From Streptomyces sporangiiformans (GTDB taxonomy: Bacteria > Actinomycetota > Actinomycetes > Streptomycetales > Streptomycetaceae): a stretch of DNA of 64,000 nucleotides. Under the pieces are notes generated by a model, which was not told the origin of the DNA, searched no databases, and worked only from the letters and a program-made list of their open reading frames with translations. Positions 33,084 through 41,946 of this stretch are shown here, piece by piece (positions within the stretch are counted from its first letter, which is position 1; each line of letters begins with the position of its first letter). The stretch covers positions 57,084 through 121,083 of the forward strand of contig NZ_VCHX02000165.1 in NCBI RefSeq assembly GCF_005768555.2, written 5' to 3'. Both the position numbers and the translations under genes were made by a program.

Positions 33084-34523
33084 TCATGCCGGAGGAGTCG
33101 GCTGGACGACGGGGACCGGGCTCCAGGTGGGTGGGCGCAGCGCGGGCACGACGGCACCGCGCACTTCCGCGTGACCGCTGTTCGCCAGCAGGAGCTGTCG
33201 CCGGGCGGCACGCGGATCGGCCTCCTTGTGCGCCACCATGTGGGCGGCGACCATGCCGGCGACCACGGGAGTGGCGAACGAGGTCCCGCTCCACTGGGCG
33301 AACCCCTCGAACATCACCTGCTCCGGCCGGCCCGACTTCGGCTTGCTCCCCTCGCTCAACTCGCCGATGTGCTTGGGGTACTGGCAGGTGCAGGCGTAGC
33401 TGAAACCGTGCCGGCACGTGTCGTACGAGGAGTGCTGGTAGACGTACGGGACGGGTGCGTCGAAACCGGTGAACGAGCTGGTCAGCCGCTCTCCCGGGGC
33501 GTATACCTTCACCCAGGGCCCGTGGTTGCTGAAGCAGGCGCCGAACTCGCCGTCGCCGCGCAGCGCTCCGACCGACAGCACGACGTTCTCGTAGCCGGGG
33601 ACACTGGCGTAGGCGGCGGGCCAGAAGGGTGTGGCGCTGGCGTTGTTGCCGGCTGCCGCGACGAGCAGGGTGTGGGGCTGGTCGCGCAGCTCCCGCATGA
33701 ACGCCTCCACGCCGAGCAGACCCTCGGAGTTGCCGTTCGACGTGCCCGCGGAGAGGCTGATGACGGCGGGCCAGCCGTTCCGGTCGACGGCCTCGAAGAG
33801 TTTGTCGCCGAAGTCGGATTCCAGGATGGCGCCGGCGTCGTTCAGTGTGTTGCGGACCGTGATGTCCGTGTTGGGTGCGACGGCCGCGACGAGCCCGGCG
33901 ATGAAGGTGCCGTGGCCGACGTACTGCTGGAGGATTCCCTTCTTGTCGGTCTCGGTGAGCTGACCGTCCCCCTGGGTGTGCGCCAGCGCGGCGTAGGCCC
34001 GGTAGTCGTGCATGAGCCCGGTGTCGATCACCAGGACGCCGACGGCCGTGTCCTGGTCGTACAGGCCCTCCTCCACGGCCGGGTTGGGCGGGAGGGTGAG
34101 CGGGGCGGGCACGGGTTCGTCGCCGGGACAGGCGTTGACCGCGATCGACACCACGTGGTTGCGGCTCACCAGCCGGTGCCCGGCCCGCCCCTCCACCTCG
34201 CGCAGCGCCCGCAGTGCGCCCGCGACGGCGCGGTCGCCACGTCGGTCACCGTGTCCCGGATCGCCCACCTGGATACGGGTGATGCCCGAACGGCTGGCCG
34301 TCGGCCCCGCCCTGCGCACGCTGTCCGCCTGGAGTCCGGTGAACTCGGCGAACCGCTCCCGCACGGTGTCCTCGACGACTTGTGCCTCCTCGCCGTCACG
34401 GGCAAGCACGACCCCCTTCTCGTAGAGGAACTCGGCGGAGTCGTCCGGGCCCATCGCCAACGGCACATCGGGCATCGAGCGCTGGATCTGATCGAACTGC
34501 TCCTGGAATCGCTGAGGTGCCAT
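33084..34523 (-). CDS. S8 (subtilisin-like) serine protease, probably intracellular
   Basis: This 479-residue subtilase has the complete catalytic triad: Asp167 (VLVIDTGL), His204 (GHGTFIAG) and Ser415 (SGTSFATPVVAG), with the oxyanion Asn293 (AAAGNNA). Residues 1-150 form a non-canonical N-terminal domain with no signal peptide, so the enzyme is expected to stay in the cytoplasm. A Cys-containing insert before the Ser motif (Cys370, Cys378, Cys380 with nearby His) could bind metal or sense redox. GGGAGG precedes the ATG at 34523. It is the first gene of a leftward operon with the sigma factor and the acidic protein. It shares a divergent promoter with the TPR-CHAT gene. Targets are unknown. 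Confidence 0.93.
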   Translation of the reverse strand: MAPQRFQEQFDQIQRSMPDVPLAMGPDDSAEFLYEKGVVLARDGEEAQVVEDTVRERFAEFTGLQADSVRRAGPTASRSGITRIQVGDPGHGDRRGDRAVAGALRALREVEGRAGHRLVSRNHVVSIAVNACPGDEPVPAPLTLPPNPAVEEGLYDQDTAVGVLVIDTGLMHDYRAYAALAHTQGDGQLTETDKKGILQQYVGHGTFIAGLVAAVAPNTDITVRNTLNDAGAILESDFGDKLFEAVDRNGWPAVISLSAGTSNGNSEGLLGVEAFMRELRDQPHTLLVAAAGNNASATPFWPAAYASVPGYENVVLSVGALRGDGEFGACFSNHGPWVKVYAPGERLTSSFTGFDAPVPYVYQHSSYDTCRHGFSYACTCQYPKHIGELSEGSKPKSGRPEQVMFEGFAQWSGTSFATPVVAGMVAAHMVAHKEADPRAARRQLLLANSGHAEVRGAVVPALRPPTWSPVPVVQPTPPA

Positions 34524-34575
34524 GGCGTGTCCTCCCCTTGAGCCGACGTTCGTCAATCAGAGCCGCGAGACGATT

Positions 34576-34626
34576 GATTGATACAGGCTCAGGATTGATA
34601 CGGCACGAGGATTGATACAGCGTCAC
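34576..34626 (+). repeat. Three 17-bp direct repeats in the S8/CHAT divergent promoter
   Basis: Units begin at 34576, 34593 and 34610: GATTGATACAGGCTCAG, GATTGATACGGCACGAG and GATTGATACAGCGTCAC. The GATTGATAC core is identical in all three and the period is exactly 17 bases. They lie 50 bases upstream of each divergent gene, as expected for cooperative regulator binding. The TGATACAGG word recurs in the 39323-39361 dyad. Confidence 0.75.
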
Positions 34627-34666
34627 ACCTGTCTGCGACGCTGCCGGGACCTCTACCATCCGAGGG

Positions 34667-37270
34667 GTGACAGGCGGAAGCGACGCGATTCTCGATCTCC
34701 TCCCGATGGTGTTCGCCCGCCCCAACGACGCGTTGGTGAGGGCAGAGGCGGTGCTCGACGCCGATCCCTCGCCGCTCCACGCCTCCGTCGCCCACCAGGT
34801 GATCGGCATGTGGCAGCGTGACTTCGGCGATCTCCGTATCTCCCTGCGGCATCTGCGGCGCGCCCGCGACCTCGCGGCACGTTCGGGTTCCGCCGACCGG
34901 GAGGCGGATGTCCTGGCCACCCTCGGGGTTGCGTTGGTGCACGCGGGGCGCACTCGGCAGGGCCTGGCCGCTTTTGAGCGCGGTGTCACGCGGGGTACGG
35001 GTCACACCCGGGCCCGTGTCCTGTTCCGCCGGGGGTACGTCTGGTGGGTGCTGGGGCACCATCGCGAGGCCCTGGACGATCTGCGCCGGGCGACTCCCGT
35101 ACTGCGGCAGGCGGACGACGTCATCTGGACCGCTCGGGCCCTGACCCTGCGCGCCACCGTGCACCTGGCGCTGGGCGCGGTGGAGCGGGCCGACGCCGAC
35201 TTCGCCGCGGCCGAGCGGTTGTGGGACACCACCGGCCAGGAGCACGACAAGGCCGATGTCGTCGAGAGCCGGGCGCTGGCCGCCTTCCGGTCGGGCGACA
35301 TCCCCGCGGCGCTGCGTCTGTTCGACGAGGCCGCCGAGCGGTACGCGAAGCTCGGCACCCCGATCTTCGTGTTCTACATCCGGCGCTGCGAGGTCCTGAT
35401 GGCCGCCGGGCTGGCACCCGAAGCGCTTGCCGAGGCCGATACCGCGATAGCCGAACTCGACCGCATCGGCGGCCAGAGCACCCGTAAGGCGGAGCTGTTG
35501 CTGGCCGCGGCCCGGGCCGCGCGGCTGGCGGGCGATCCGCACACCGCGATCGCCCGGGCGGCCCTGGCCGTGCGCCTCTTCGCGGGGCAGCGTCGCAGCT
35601 GGTGGGAGACGCACGCCCGGCTGGTGTCGATCGAGGCACGGGTGGCGGCCGGCCGCAGCTCGGGGCGGCTGGTGGCCGAGGCAGCGGAGTTGGCCGAACG
35701 GCTGGCCGGATTCGGTTCGCCCGCCGCACCGGAGGCGTCGCTGCTCGCGGGCCGGATCGCCCTCTCCCTGGGCTGGACCGCCGACGCCGAGCGGCATCTG
35801 GCCGTCGCCGCCCGCAGCCGCGGGAGCGGGCCGCCGCTGGCGCGGATGACCGGCTGGGCGGCACAGGCGCTTCGGGCGCAGGCCGCCGGCTCCGGCCGGG
35901 GCGTGCTGGAGGCCTGCCGGCGTGGGCTCGACGTGCTCGACGACCACCGGATGACGCTCGGTGCCTCGGAACTGCGTGCCCGGGCCACCGCGCAGGGAGC
36001 GGAGCTCGCCGCCCTGGCTCAGCGGGCCAGTCTCGACTCCGGTGGACCGCGGCGGCTGCTCGTGTGGAGTGAGCGCTGGCGGGCCACGGTGCTCTCGTCA
36101 CCCCCAACTCGGCCGCCTGCCGACCCGGCGCTGCTGAGCAGCCTCACCGCGTTCCGGGAGATCGCGGCCCGTGCGGAGGCCGCCCGTGTCGAGGGCCGGC
36201 CGGTGCCGCCCCTGGAGCGTGAACAGCGCCGCCTGGAACGCGAGGTGCGGTCCCGGACCCTGCACATCCGCGGTGAGGTCCCCGGCGACGGACACCGGTT
36301 CGATCCCGGCAGACTGCTGGAGCGGTTGGACGGCGGGCGCCTGGTCGAGATCGCCGTGCTCGACGGCCGGGTCCAGGTGCTGCTCTGCGGCGACGGCCGC
36401 GTACGGCGCTTCGAGGCGGGTCTGCTCGCGGACGCGGTGACCGAGGCCGAACATGTGCAGGCCGGATTGCGTCGGCTGGCCCACCCCGGGGCGGAGGGCA
36501 GGCTCAAGGTGCTCGAGGCCTCGGGCCGGCGCCTGGAGGAACTGCTGCTGGGCGCGGCCGTCTCTCACCTGGGCTCCGGCCCGGTCGTGGTGGTGCCGCC
36601 CGGCAGTCTGCACCGCGTGCCGTGGGCGCTGCTGCCCTCGCTCCGTGAGCGTGTCCTCAGCGTCTCGCCGTCGGCGAGCAGCTGGCTGCGCGCCGTGGAG
36701 ACCGAGCCGCCGCCGGACGGAGGGCATGTGCTGGTCCGTGGCCCGGGTCTGGCGACCGGCGGCGCGGAGGTGCCCGAGCTGGTCGACCGGTACCGCAGGA
36801 CGACGGTGCTGGAAGGTGACGACGCCCGGGTGCCGCGTGTGCTGGAGTCGCTCGACGGAGCCATGCTCGCCCATATCGCGGCGCACGGAACGTTCCGCGC
36901 GGACAGTCCGTTGTTCTCGTCGCTGCGGATGGCCGATGGTCCGCTCATCGTGCATGACTTCGAGCGGCTGCAGCGCAGCCCGTACCGGATCATCCTGTCC
37001 AGCTGCGACACCGCAAGGCTCGCTTCGGTCGGCGCCGACGAGGTCCTCGGACTCGTCACAGCCCTGTTGTCGCTGGGCACGGCGGGGATCGTGGCGAGCA
37101 GCGTGCCCGTCAACGACGCCACGGTGGTGTCGTTGATGCTCGCGCTGCACAAGGGCCTGAGCTCGGGTCTCTCTCTGGCCGAGTCGCTGCGCGACGCACG
37201 TGCCGCGCTGCCGAGCGACGCGGTGCACCAGGCCACCGGGTGGGCGTTCGCGGCGTTCGGTGCGGCCTGA
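34667..37270 (+). CDS. TPR-CHAT protein (caspase-like protease)
   Basis: This 867-residue protein has a long alpha-helical TPR-like array (about residues 1-480) followed by a CHAT domain (about 560-860), a clan CD/caspase-fold cysteine protease. The catalytic pair is present: His740 in HIAAHGTFRAD and Cys780 in IILSSCDTA. Beta elements VVVVPPGSLHRVPWALLP and GIVASSVPVND match the family. No signal peptide or membrane helix is seen. The GTG at 34667 lies within GAGGGGTG. It is divergent from the S8-sigma operon across direct repeats. TPR-CHAT proteases sense a partner through the TPRs and cleave a dedicated substrate. With a sigma factor next door, regulated proteolysis of a sigma inhibitor is the best guess. 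Confidence 0.92.
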   Translation: MTGGSDAILDLLPMVFARPNDALVRAEAVLDADPSPLHASVAHQVIGMWQRDFGDLRISLRHLRRARDLAARSGSADREADVLATLGVALVHAGRTRQGLAAFERGVTRGTGHTRARVLFRRGYVWWVLGHHREALDDLRRATPVLRQADDVIWTARALTLRATVHLALGAVERADADFAAAERLWDTTGQEHDKADVVESRALAAFRSGDIPAALRLFDEAAERYAKLGTPIFVFYIRRCEVLMAAGLAPEALAEADTAIAELDRIGGQSTRKAELLLAAARAARLAGDPHTAIARAALAVRLFAGQRRSWWETHARLVSIEARVAAGRSSGRLVAEAAELAERLAGFGSPAAPEASLLAGRIALSLGWTADAERHLAVAARSRGSGPPLARMTGWAAQALRAQAAGSGRGVLEACRRGLDVLDDHRMTLGASELRARATAQGAELAALAQRASLDSGGPRRLLVWSERWRATVLSSPPTRPPADPALLSSLTAFREIAARAEAARVEGRPVPPLEREQRRLEREVRSRTLHIRGEVPGDGHRFDPGRLLERLDGGRLVEIAVLDGRVQVLLCGDGRVRRFEAGLLADAVTEAEHVQAGLRRLAHPGAEGRLKVLEASGRRLEELLLGAAVSHLGSGPVVVVPPGSLHRVPWALLPSLRERVLSVSPSASSWLRAVETEPPPDGGHVLVRGPGLATGGAEVPELVDRYRRTTVLEGDDARVPRVLESLDGAMLAHIAAHGTFRADSPLFSSLRMADGPLIVHDFERLQRSPYRIILSSCDTARLASVGADEVLGLVTALLSLGTAGIVASSVPVNDATVVSLMLALHKGLSSGLSLAESLRDARAALPSDAVHQATGWAFAAFGAA

Positions 37271-37367
37271 GCCCGCTTCGGGTGGGGCCTGAGCGCGCGC
37301 CGGATGCGGCCTGACGCGCGCGCCGGACGCGGCCTGACGCGCGCTCAGTGGAGGTCACACCCACGCT

Positions 37368-39272
37368 TCAAGCTGAGCGCGCGGTCGGCAGACCGGCCTC
37401 GTCCGGGGCGTCCACCAGCCAGGTCAGGGCGTCACGATCGCCGGCGCCGAGCCGGGCATAGGCGCCGTACAGGTGGTTGCCGACAGTTCGGATCGACAGG
37501 GTCAGCTGCTCCGCGATCTGCCGGTTGCTCAGGCCGGCGGCCGCGAGCGTGACGATCTGCCGTTGCCGGGCCGTGAGTTCGCCCAGCACGAGCCGGGACA
37601 GCGCAGGTGTGCGGGCTCCCTGGCAGCGCCGGGCCAGCGTCACGGCACGCGACCGCGACATGCGGGCGGCCCGCGGGTCGCGGTGGGCCTGTACGGCCTG
37701 CGCGTGTGCCTCGGCCGCGAAGAGCAGGAAGCCGCGCTGCTCGAGTCGTTCGGCCGCCCGGTCCAGCGCCGGTCCGTCCCCCCGGGCGAGCGCGTCCGCA
37801 TGCGGGGCCAGCAGAGCCGCGGGCTCACCGGGCAGCCGGGCGAGCCGGTCCGCGACCAGATCGGGGGCACCGAGCCGCACCGCGTCGTACAGGGCGAAGG
37901 CGCTGTCCCCGCTGAAGTCCCCGCTGACCGGCTCCAGGCAGACAGACTTCAGCGCTTTACCGGTGTCGCCCCGGGCGGCCCGCAGCCAGGTGGCCGCCTG
38001 GCCGGGCGCCGGATGGCCCTCGAGCACGTCGTGGGCTGCTGTCGCATCGCCCGACTGGGCTTCGGCCAGGGCGAGTTCGGCGCGGCAGGACAGATCGTCC
38101 GCCGCCGTCCGCAGTCCTTCCCGCGCCCACGCCACGGCCTCCCGCAACGCTCCGCGCAGCCGTGCGACGCGGGCTCGCACCGCGGCGTACTCGGCCGGCA
38201 CCGGGCTGTCCGGGCCCGCGCTTTCCTCCGCCAGCCAGTCCCCGACAGGAGTGGGCACTTCCCGTACGTCGGCCTGCTCGATTCCTCGCGTCAGAGCGGC
38301 CCTCTCCGCGTCGAGGGCAGGCCCGAACCGGGGCGGCGTACGGGTCAGTCGCCTGGCCCTCAGCTGTCCGGCGCCGGCCCGCAGTACCGGTCCGTGCAGC
38401 GGGTGCGCGAGGCGAACGGCAAAGTGGTCGTCGATGCCGATCAGCCCTTGGGCCTCGAGGTGTTCGAGCAGCCCCTCGTCCAGTTCGCCGATGTCCAGGC
38501 CCAGCGGCTCACTGAAGGCGAGCCGCTCGAGAGCCGCCGACTCGTCCGGGCTCAAGCGGTCGAGGGCCCTCGCGGTCCGCTCCAGCACGGTCGCGGTCAC
38601 CGGCACCGGGCCCCGCCAGGCCCACGCGTCGGACGACACCCGGGTCAGCAGGCCCCGTCGGCGCAACGCGCCCATCAGTGCTCGCAGCAGCCGCAGGTCC
38701 CCCTGGCACAGCCGGTGCAGCCGGTTCACGGTGAGCGGCTCCACGGCACCGTCCACGTCCGCGGCCACCAGCTGGGCCACGTCCTGACGCGGCAGCGGCT
38801 CCAGACGCAGGCGCGGCAGCAGCTCTCCGGTCCAGAGCCGGGACACCGCGCCGGGAACCGGTTCGGTAACCGGTTCGGCGCGGATCGCGCCGGGGACGGG
38901 CGCGTTGTCCGTCGAGACGACCAGCAGTCGGGTGCGCCCGTGCACGGCCAGCTGATGAACCAGCGCGGCCGACGCGTCGTCCAGCAGGTGTGCATCGTCG
39001 ACGAGCAGACTGCGGATGCCGGCCAGGAGATGGACCGCTCGGTGCAGCGAGACCCCCTCCGGCAGGAGGTGCGCGAAGGCGGCGAAGGGGATCCGCCGTG
39101 TCTCCGGCGTGCCCGTCACGGTCGCGCAACCGGTGCCGCGGACGGCCTCCTTGACGAGCCGGGTCTTGCCGCAGCCCTCGGGGCCCGTCACCACGATGCC
39201 GTGGCGTCCGGCGGTGAGCGATCCGCGGATCAGCTCCAGTTCGTCCTCCCGGCCGGTGAACGGCCAAGGCAT
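37368..39272 (-). CDS. LuxR-family regulator with N-terminal AAA-type ATPase
   Basis: This regulator of about 634 residues has Walker A GPEGCGKTR near residue 30 and a Walker-B-like LLVDDAHLLDD. A long helical sensor region follows, and a C-terminal LuxR HTH (LTARQRQIVTLAAAGLSNRQIAEQLTLSIRTVGNHLYGAYARLG). It is a shorter member of the LAL class. The ATG at 39272 (MPWPFTGREDEL) fits relatives, while TTG 39314 or GTG 39308 would add 12-14 residues; none has a strong ribosome site. It is divergent from the metalloprotease gene and convergent with the TPR-CHAT gene. A perfect dyad lies in the intergenic region, so it probably controls itself and the metalloprotease. Confidence 0.88.
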   Translation of the reverse strand: MPWPFTGREDELELIRGSLTAGRHGIVVTGPEGCGKTRLVKEAVRGTGCATVTGTPETRRIPFAAFAHLLPEGVSLHRAVHLLAGIRSLLVDDAHLLDDASAALVHQLAVHGRTRLLVVSTDNAPVPGAIRAEPVTEPVPGAVSRLWTGELLPRLRLEPLPRQDVAQLVAADVDGAVEPLTVNRLHRLCQGDLRLLRALMGALRRRGLLTRVSSDAWAWRGPVPVTATVLERTARALDRLSPDESAALERLAFSEPLGLDIGELDEGLLEHLEAQGLIGIDDHFAVRLAHPLHGPVLRAGAGQLRARRLTRTPPRFGPALDAERAALTRGIEQADVREVPTPVGDWLAEESAGPDSPVPAEYAAVRARVARLRGALREAVAWAREGLRTAADDLSCRAELALAEAQSGDATAAHDVLEGHPAPGQAATWLRAARGDTGKALKSVCLEPVSGDFSGDSAFALYDAVRLGAPDLVADRLARLPGEPAALLAPHADALARGDGPALDRAAERLEQRGFLLFAAEAHAQAVQAHRDPRAARMSRSRAVTLARRCQGARTPALSRLVLGELTARQRQIVTLAAAGLSNRQIAEQLTLSIRTVGNHLYGAYARLGAGDRDALTWLVDAPDEAGLPTARSA

Positions 39273-39322
39273 CTCAAAAGTCTTCGCGTCCCGTTCGAAG
39301 GTCTTCACGTCCAATGAGAGCG

Positions 39323-39361
39323 GGGCTACTCAGTTCTGATACAGGGGGACTTGAGTAGCCC
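39323..39361. promoter_or_regulatory. Perfect 10-bp inverted repeat between LuxR regulator and metalloprotease
   Basis: Arms GGGCTACTCA and TGAGTAGCCC are separated by 19 bases. The spacer contains TGATACAGG, also found in the S8/CHAT repeats. The start of the metalloprotease is 44 bases to the right. It is a strong candidate operator for the LuxR-type protein. Confidence 0.65.
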
Positions 39362-39404
39362 TCGACTCAGGCGCACGGAGGTCCGGCGGCCCCAGTCTGA
39401 GTGC

Positions 39405-40490
39405 ATGAACGCACGCTACTGCTCGCTCCCGCAGCAGCCGGCCCCGGCCTTCGGCCCCGGGCTGACCGCCGAGCGGCTCAGTGCGCTCATCTCCGGCCGC
39501 CAGATGTGGGTCAACGGCAGTGTTCTGCACTACTACTTCTTCGACGACGAGACCGACGGGTCCGTCATCCCCGTCCCGGGGACCGACGAGACACGATGGG
39601 TGTCGTGGGCCGGCTCCAAGGAGCAGCAGGACGTCGTGCGCGACTGCTTCCAGGAGTGGCAGGATCTCGGTGTCGGCCTCGCCTTCGCCGAGGTCGGCGA
39701 CCGGTCGGAGGCGGAACTGCGCATAGGGTTCCAGCTCGGCGACGGCTCCTACTCCACGGTGGGCCGGGACGCGCTCTCGGTCGGCCGCGGCAGGCGCACC
39801 ATGAACTTCGGCTGGGACCTGACCGCGTCCGGGAACCGGTCGACAGCTCTGCACGAGATCGGCCACGCCCTCGGCATGCTCCACGAACACCAGAGCCCGT
39901 TCGCGGGCATCCACTGGGACGACGAAGCCGTTTACGCCGACCTGGCGGGTCCGCCGAACTTCTGGAGCCGCGACAAGACGTACTACAACATTCTGCGCAA
40001 GCTCGACCCGGGCGAAGTCAACGGCTCCGCCTGGGACCCGCAGTCGATCATGGAGTACCCCTTCGAGGCGGGGCTGATCCTCGAACCGGAGCGGTACCGG
40101 GCGGGACTGCAGCCGCCCGGCGCCCTCTCCCCCGCCGACAAGGAGTTCGTCCACCGCTGGTATCCGTCGGCCGGCACGCCCCGGCCGACCACGCTCGTGC
40201 CCTTCCGCTCGGTGCCCTTGGGCCTCGGCAGCGGCGAACAGGCCGACCTGGTCATCGAACCGCTGGAGACGCGCGAGTACACCGTCGGCACCTTCGGAGA
40301 GAGCGACACCGTCGTCGTGGTCTTCGAGGAGATGGGCGGCGAGCCGCGCTACCTGTGCGGACAGGACGACGGCGGGACACCGCACAACGCCCACATCAAG
40401 GTCCGGCTCGTCAAGGGCCGACGCTACTTCGTCCGCGTGCGCCTCTACTCCACCTGGGGTTCGGGCGAGACGGCGGTCATGTGCTGGTGA
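39405..40490 (+). CDS. Astacin/matrixin-like zinc metalloprotease, probably intracellular
   Basis: This 361-residue zincin carries the extended zinc motif HEIGHALGMLHEH: His150, Glu151, His154, His160, plus Glu161, as in astacins. The Met-turn is visible as DPQSIMEYPF near residue 210. The catalytic domain spans about residues 20-240. A C-terminal beta domain of about 120 residues (TTLVPFRSVPLGLGSGEQADL... to GSGETAVMCW) probably binds ligands or substrate. No signal peptide is present. The ATG at 39405 is the family-consistent start; a TTG at 39351 overlaps the dyad. No clear ribosome site is seen, so translation could be leaderless. It ends the protease island and is convergent with the DadA-type operon. 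Confidence 0.9.
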   Translation: MNARYCSLPQQPAPAFGPGLTAERLSALISGRQMWVNGSVLHYYFFDDETDGSVIPVPGTDETRWVSWAGSKEQQDVVRDCFQEWQDLGVGLAFAEVGDRSEAELRIGFQLGDGSYSTVGRDALSVGRGRRTMNFGWDLTASGNRSTALHEIGHALGMLHEHQSPFAGIHWDDEAVYADLAGPPNFWSRDKTYYNILRKLDPGEVNGSAWDPQSIMEYPFEAGLILEPERYRAGLQPPGALSPADKEFVHRWYPSAGTPRPTTLVPFRSVPLGLGSGEQADLVIEPLETREYTVGTFGESDTVVVVFEEMGGEPRYLCGQDDGGTPHNAHIKVRLVKGRRYFVRVRLYSTWGSGETAVMCW

Positions 40491-40511
40491 CGGCACTGGC
40501 CAACAGCACGA

Positions 40512-40626
40512 GTCCGTTTCCGACGGACACACAGACCATCTTCCGGCACCGGGGGAGCGGTCGAGGACGTCGCCTTCGGGGGATGGTGACGTCCTCGGCC
40601 ACGCCCGGACCACGGTTTTTCCGTGG
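40512..40626. terminator. Two small hairpins between convergent operons
   Basis: GTCCGT-TTCCG-ACGGAC at 40512-40528 and CCACGG-TTTTT-CCGTGG at 40610-40626. The first ends the metalloprotease transcript and the second the DadA-type operon. Both stems are short, so confidence is moderate. Confidence 0.5.
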
Positions 40627-40647
40627 CCGTGTGACACGACGGTGCAC

Positions 40648-41946
40648 TCAGCGGCCGAGTCGGTCGAACCGGAAGGGTGCGAGGACTTCGGGCCGCCTGC
40701 CGGTAAGGACGTACTCGGCGAGCCGGTGCCCGGTGGCCGGGCCCAGCGTGACGCCGAGCATGCCGTGGCCGGTGGCCGCGAAGGCGTTCTGATGCCCCGG
40801 CACGCGGTCGATCAACGGGAGCCCGTCGGGGAGGAAGGGCCGTCCGCCGACCCAGGGATCGCGGATCAGCCCGACCAGATCGTCCGGGTCGTCGAACCAG
40901 CGGCCCAGGTAGTGCCGGCTGGCGAGGGCGACCGCGACGATACGACGCCAGTCGAGGCGGTTGTTGTTGCCGCTCAGCTCCATCGTGCCGCCGATCCGCG
41001 TGGTGCCGCCGATCGGTGACGCGACGGCCCTGCGCTCGCCGAAGTACAGCGTGTGCCGGGGCGCCGGGTCCAGGTCCACCGAGAAGCTGTAGCCCTTGCC
41101 CGCCTGGAGGGGCAGTGGACGTCCCAGCGAGCGCAGCAGTTGGGAGGAGTGCATTCCGGCCGCGATGACGAGGGCCCCGCAGGGGATCTCGCCCTGGCTG
41201 GTCCGCAGCGCGGTGACCCGTCCCGCCGCCGACCGGAATCCGGTGACCTCCGCGTTCTCGTGAACCTTCACCCCCGCTGCTGCGAGTGCCTCTCCCAGCC
41301 CGCGGGCGAATGCCCCCGGGTCGACCACGCCCTCCCCCTCGACGAGGTAGGCCGCGCGTACGTCCGGCGACAGCGCGTCGTCCAGCATCCGCGCGTCGGG
41401 ACCCGTGGTGACGTCGTCGGGCATCGGGTAGTGGCCGTCCGCCATCTCCCGCTGGACCGCGAGGTGGTGGCGGGCCTCGGACGGCGACAGGAAGGCGTGC
41501 ACCATGCCGGGCCGGGTCAGGGTCGTGCTCACCCCGGCCTCGCGCATCTGGTCGAAGAGGTCGAAGGTGTTGTGGTTCAGCTCGGCGATCGCCGCGTAGC
41601 CGCGTCGGAACGCGGCCGGTGTGCTGCTGCGCCAGAACCGCCACAGCCACCGTACGAACGCCGGGTCCGGGAGCGGGCGCAGATACAGGGGCGAGTCCGG
41701 CCGTCCCAGCGAGCGCAGGGCGTAGCGCACCACACCCGGAGCCGGGACGGGCGTCGAATGGCTGAGGCAGACCCAGCCCACGTTTCCGCGGGACACCCCC
41801 GAGCCGAGGGCGCGTCGTTCGACGACCTCCACCGGCAGACCGGCAGCGGCCAGGTAGTACGCCGCGCACAACCCCACGACGCCGCCCCCGACCACCACGA
41901 CGGGGCCGTCGCCGACCGGGCCCGCCCTGCCCGGGGCACCCGTCAT
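40648..41946 (-). CDS. FAD-dependent D-amino-acid dehydrogenase (DadA-like)
   Basis: This 432-residue flavoprotein of the DAO/DadA family oxidatively deaminates D-amino acids or related secondary amines, passing electrons to the respiratory chain. The FAD motif VVVVGGGVVGLCAAYYLAAAG is at about residues 14-35. The closing substrate-side motif is FAATGHGMLGVTLGPATG near residue 405. KGYSFSVDL and RIGGTMELSG are DadA-like. It is the last gene of a four-gene leftward operon with a polar-amino-acid ABC importer. Its ATG overlaps the ATPase stop by four bases, so import and oxidation are coupled. Hydroxyproline or opine oxidases look similar, so the exact substrate is inferred. Confidence 0.9.
   Translation of the reverse strand: MTGAPGRAGPVGDGPVVVVGGGVVGLCAAYYLAAAGLPVEVVERRALGSGVSRGNVGWVCLSHSTPVPAPGVVRYALRSLGRPDSPLYLRPLPDPAFVRWLWRFWRSSTPAAFRRGYAAIAELNHNTFDLFDQMREAGVSTTLTRPGMVHAFLSPSEARHHLAVQREMADGHYPMPDDVTTGPDARMLDDALSPDVRAAYLVEGEGVVDPGAFARGLGEALAAAGVKVHENAEVTGFRSAAGRVTALRTSQGEIPCGALVIAAGMHSSQLLRSLGRPLPLQAGKGYSFSVDLDPAPRHTLYFGERRAVASPIGGTTRIGGTMELSGNNNRLDWRRIVAVALASRHYLGRWFDDPDDLVGLIRDPWVGGRPFLPDGLPLIDRVPGHQNAFAATGHGMLGVTLGPATGHRLAEYVLTGRRPEVLAPFRFDRLGR

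Noticed and set aside
37473..39317. 614-codon plus-strand open frame opposite the LuxR-ATPase gene
   Set aside because: The minus-strand frame carries Walker A and LuxR HTH motifs; the plus frame has none.
31694..40490. Type III-E CRISPR locus around the TPR-CHAT gene
   Set aside because: No CRISPR repeats, Cas7-11/gRAMP or Csx30-like gene is visible; only the CHAT-plus-sigma logic is similar.
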